From the NCBI RefSeq assembly GCF_010671925.1, contig NZ_JAAHIH010000005.1:186001-250000 (forward strand): 64,000 nucleotides of DNA, given 5' to 3'. Below the pieces are notes generated by a model, which did not search any database, was not told where the DNA came from, and saw only the letters and a program-made list of their open reading frames with translations. This document shows, in pieces, positions 63,686 to 64,000 of this stretch. How positions within the stretch are numbered: the first letter of the stretch is position 1; each line of letters starts with the position of its first letter. This DNA comes from Moorena sp. SIOASIH. GTDB taxonomy: Bacteria; Cyanobacteriota; Cyanobacteriia; Cyanobacteriales; Coleofasciculaceae. The translations under genes and the position numbers were made by a program.

Positions 63686-64000
63686 ATGACTAATCGTCAG
63701 CCACAGGATCATCACCAACAAGCTAATCATCAACAGCTATTGAAGCAGCTGGCTTGGGCAATGGAAATGGGAGCCAGTGAACAGGAATTTTCCTTAATTT
63801 TCGCCCATTGTAATTATACCCAGTGGCGAGACCAGTTAATTCAACAACTGGCAGAGGTTTGTTCCGTAGAGATTTTCCCGATTGGGCTAACTCCGGAGGT
63901 CACCCAGCTCTACAGGACTATATACACCAACATTCAAACCCAACTGGGACAAAAACCGCCCCAAGGGATTATGGTGTATGGCTTTGAGGTGGTCAGAGAC
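63686..64000 (+). CDS. Partial ORF cut by the window edge, likely partner of the upstream ATPase
   Basis: Open from an ATG (MTNRQPQDHHQQANHQQLLKQ) to the last base, 105 codons with no stop. The sequence is Gln/His-rich at the start, then looks like a normal globular protein (LAWAMEMGASEQEFSLIFAH, IMVYGFEVVRD). I do not recognise the family from this fragment. The composition and uninterrupted frame support a real gene. It follows the P-loop ATPase on the same strand by 224 bp. Confidence 0.65.
   Translation, partial: MTNRQPQDHHQQANHQQLLKQLAWAMEMGASEQEFSLIFAHCNYTQWRDQLIQQLAEVCSVEIFPIGLTPEVTQLYRTIYTNIQTQLGQKPPQGIMVYGFEVVRD

Overview
The window looks like chromosomal DNA from a large-genome filamentous marine cyanobacterium, probably a Moorena (Moorea)-type organism. 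The cyanobacterial assignment is firm. It rests on psbX, a Ycf66-family gene, the order accC / yggT / psbX / ycf66, the PilI-PilJ-MlaE-type permease order, and frequent GCGATCGC (HIP1-type) octamers. The genus is inferred from very dense intergenic arrays of 7-bp tandem repeats (GATTCCC, CTACTCC, TCAGCCG, CCGCTGA) and TAAGCATTCAGC palindromic elements.

Layout. 1-4253: end of a twitching-motility chemotaxis operon (CheW, chemoreceptor) followed by an MlaE-type lipid-transport permease. 4513-7125: M1 aminopeptidase with HEAT repeats. 7289-13872 (minus): a very large hybrid histidine kinase and a receiver-kinase partner. 14709-16430: ABC1/UbiB kinase. 16868-18175: stand-alone TnpB transposon whose third RuvC aspartate is replaced by Asn. 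18985-19664: two non-coding elements with terminal inverted repeats. 19989-24844: gamma-butyrobetaine-hydroxylase-like dioxygenase, a DUF1232 pair and a DUF1400 hydrolase. 24868-29238 (minus): caspase-like / STAND NTPase / 14 nearly identical WD40 repeats. 29753-34091: glycogen phosphorylase and a sulfotransferase. 34204-35700 (minus): intact IscB with a structured omega-RNA region. 35807-35878: tRNA-Val. 36172-39633: CHAT-CHASE2 protein and a DUF928 protein. 41901-45218: NACHT ATPase with ten nearly identical HEAT repeats. 45537-55801: a RiPP-like (ribosomally made, modified peptide) locus. 56010-60027: ycf66, psbX, yggT, accC. 60502-64000: tRNA-Leu, creatininase-family amidohydrolase, a P-loop ATPase and a gene cut by the window edge.

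The most interesting region is 45537-55801. Five precursor-like peptides share a 23-residue Gly-Gly leader (starts MKIENLENLQEI, ends GG) and have Pro-rich cores; four of the five carry several Cys and end in C-x3-L. They surround an ABC exporter that has no leader-peptidase domain. Downstream lie two paralogous proteins that I read as a PqqD-like recognition domain fused to a heme-oxygenase-like (PqqC/TENA) fold. All five peptide genes are preceded by the palindrome GCCAANTTGGC. Four also have an upstream dyad with a compensatory base change between copies, and three end in near-identical structured 3' regions with a terminator-like hairpin. An IS630-type element and a palindrome-ended non-autonomous element have inserted into the locus. 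I do not know this combination as a described system.

A second theme is OMEGA-type RNA-guided nucleases (TnpB and IscB) alongside several signalling or conflict ATPases (caspase-STAND-WD40, NACHT-HEAT, CHAT-CHASE2, STAND-like) whose recognition repeats look recently amplified. All functional statements come from reading motifs and context; no database search was run.
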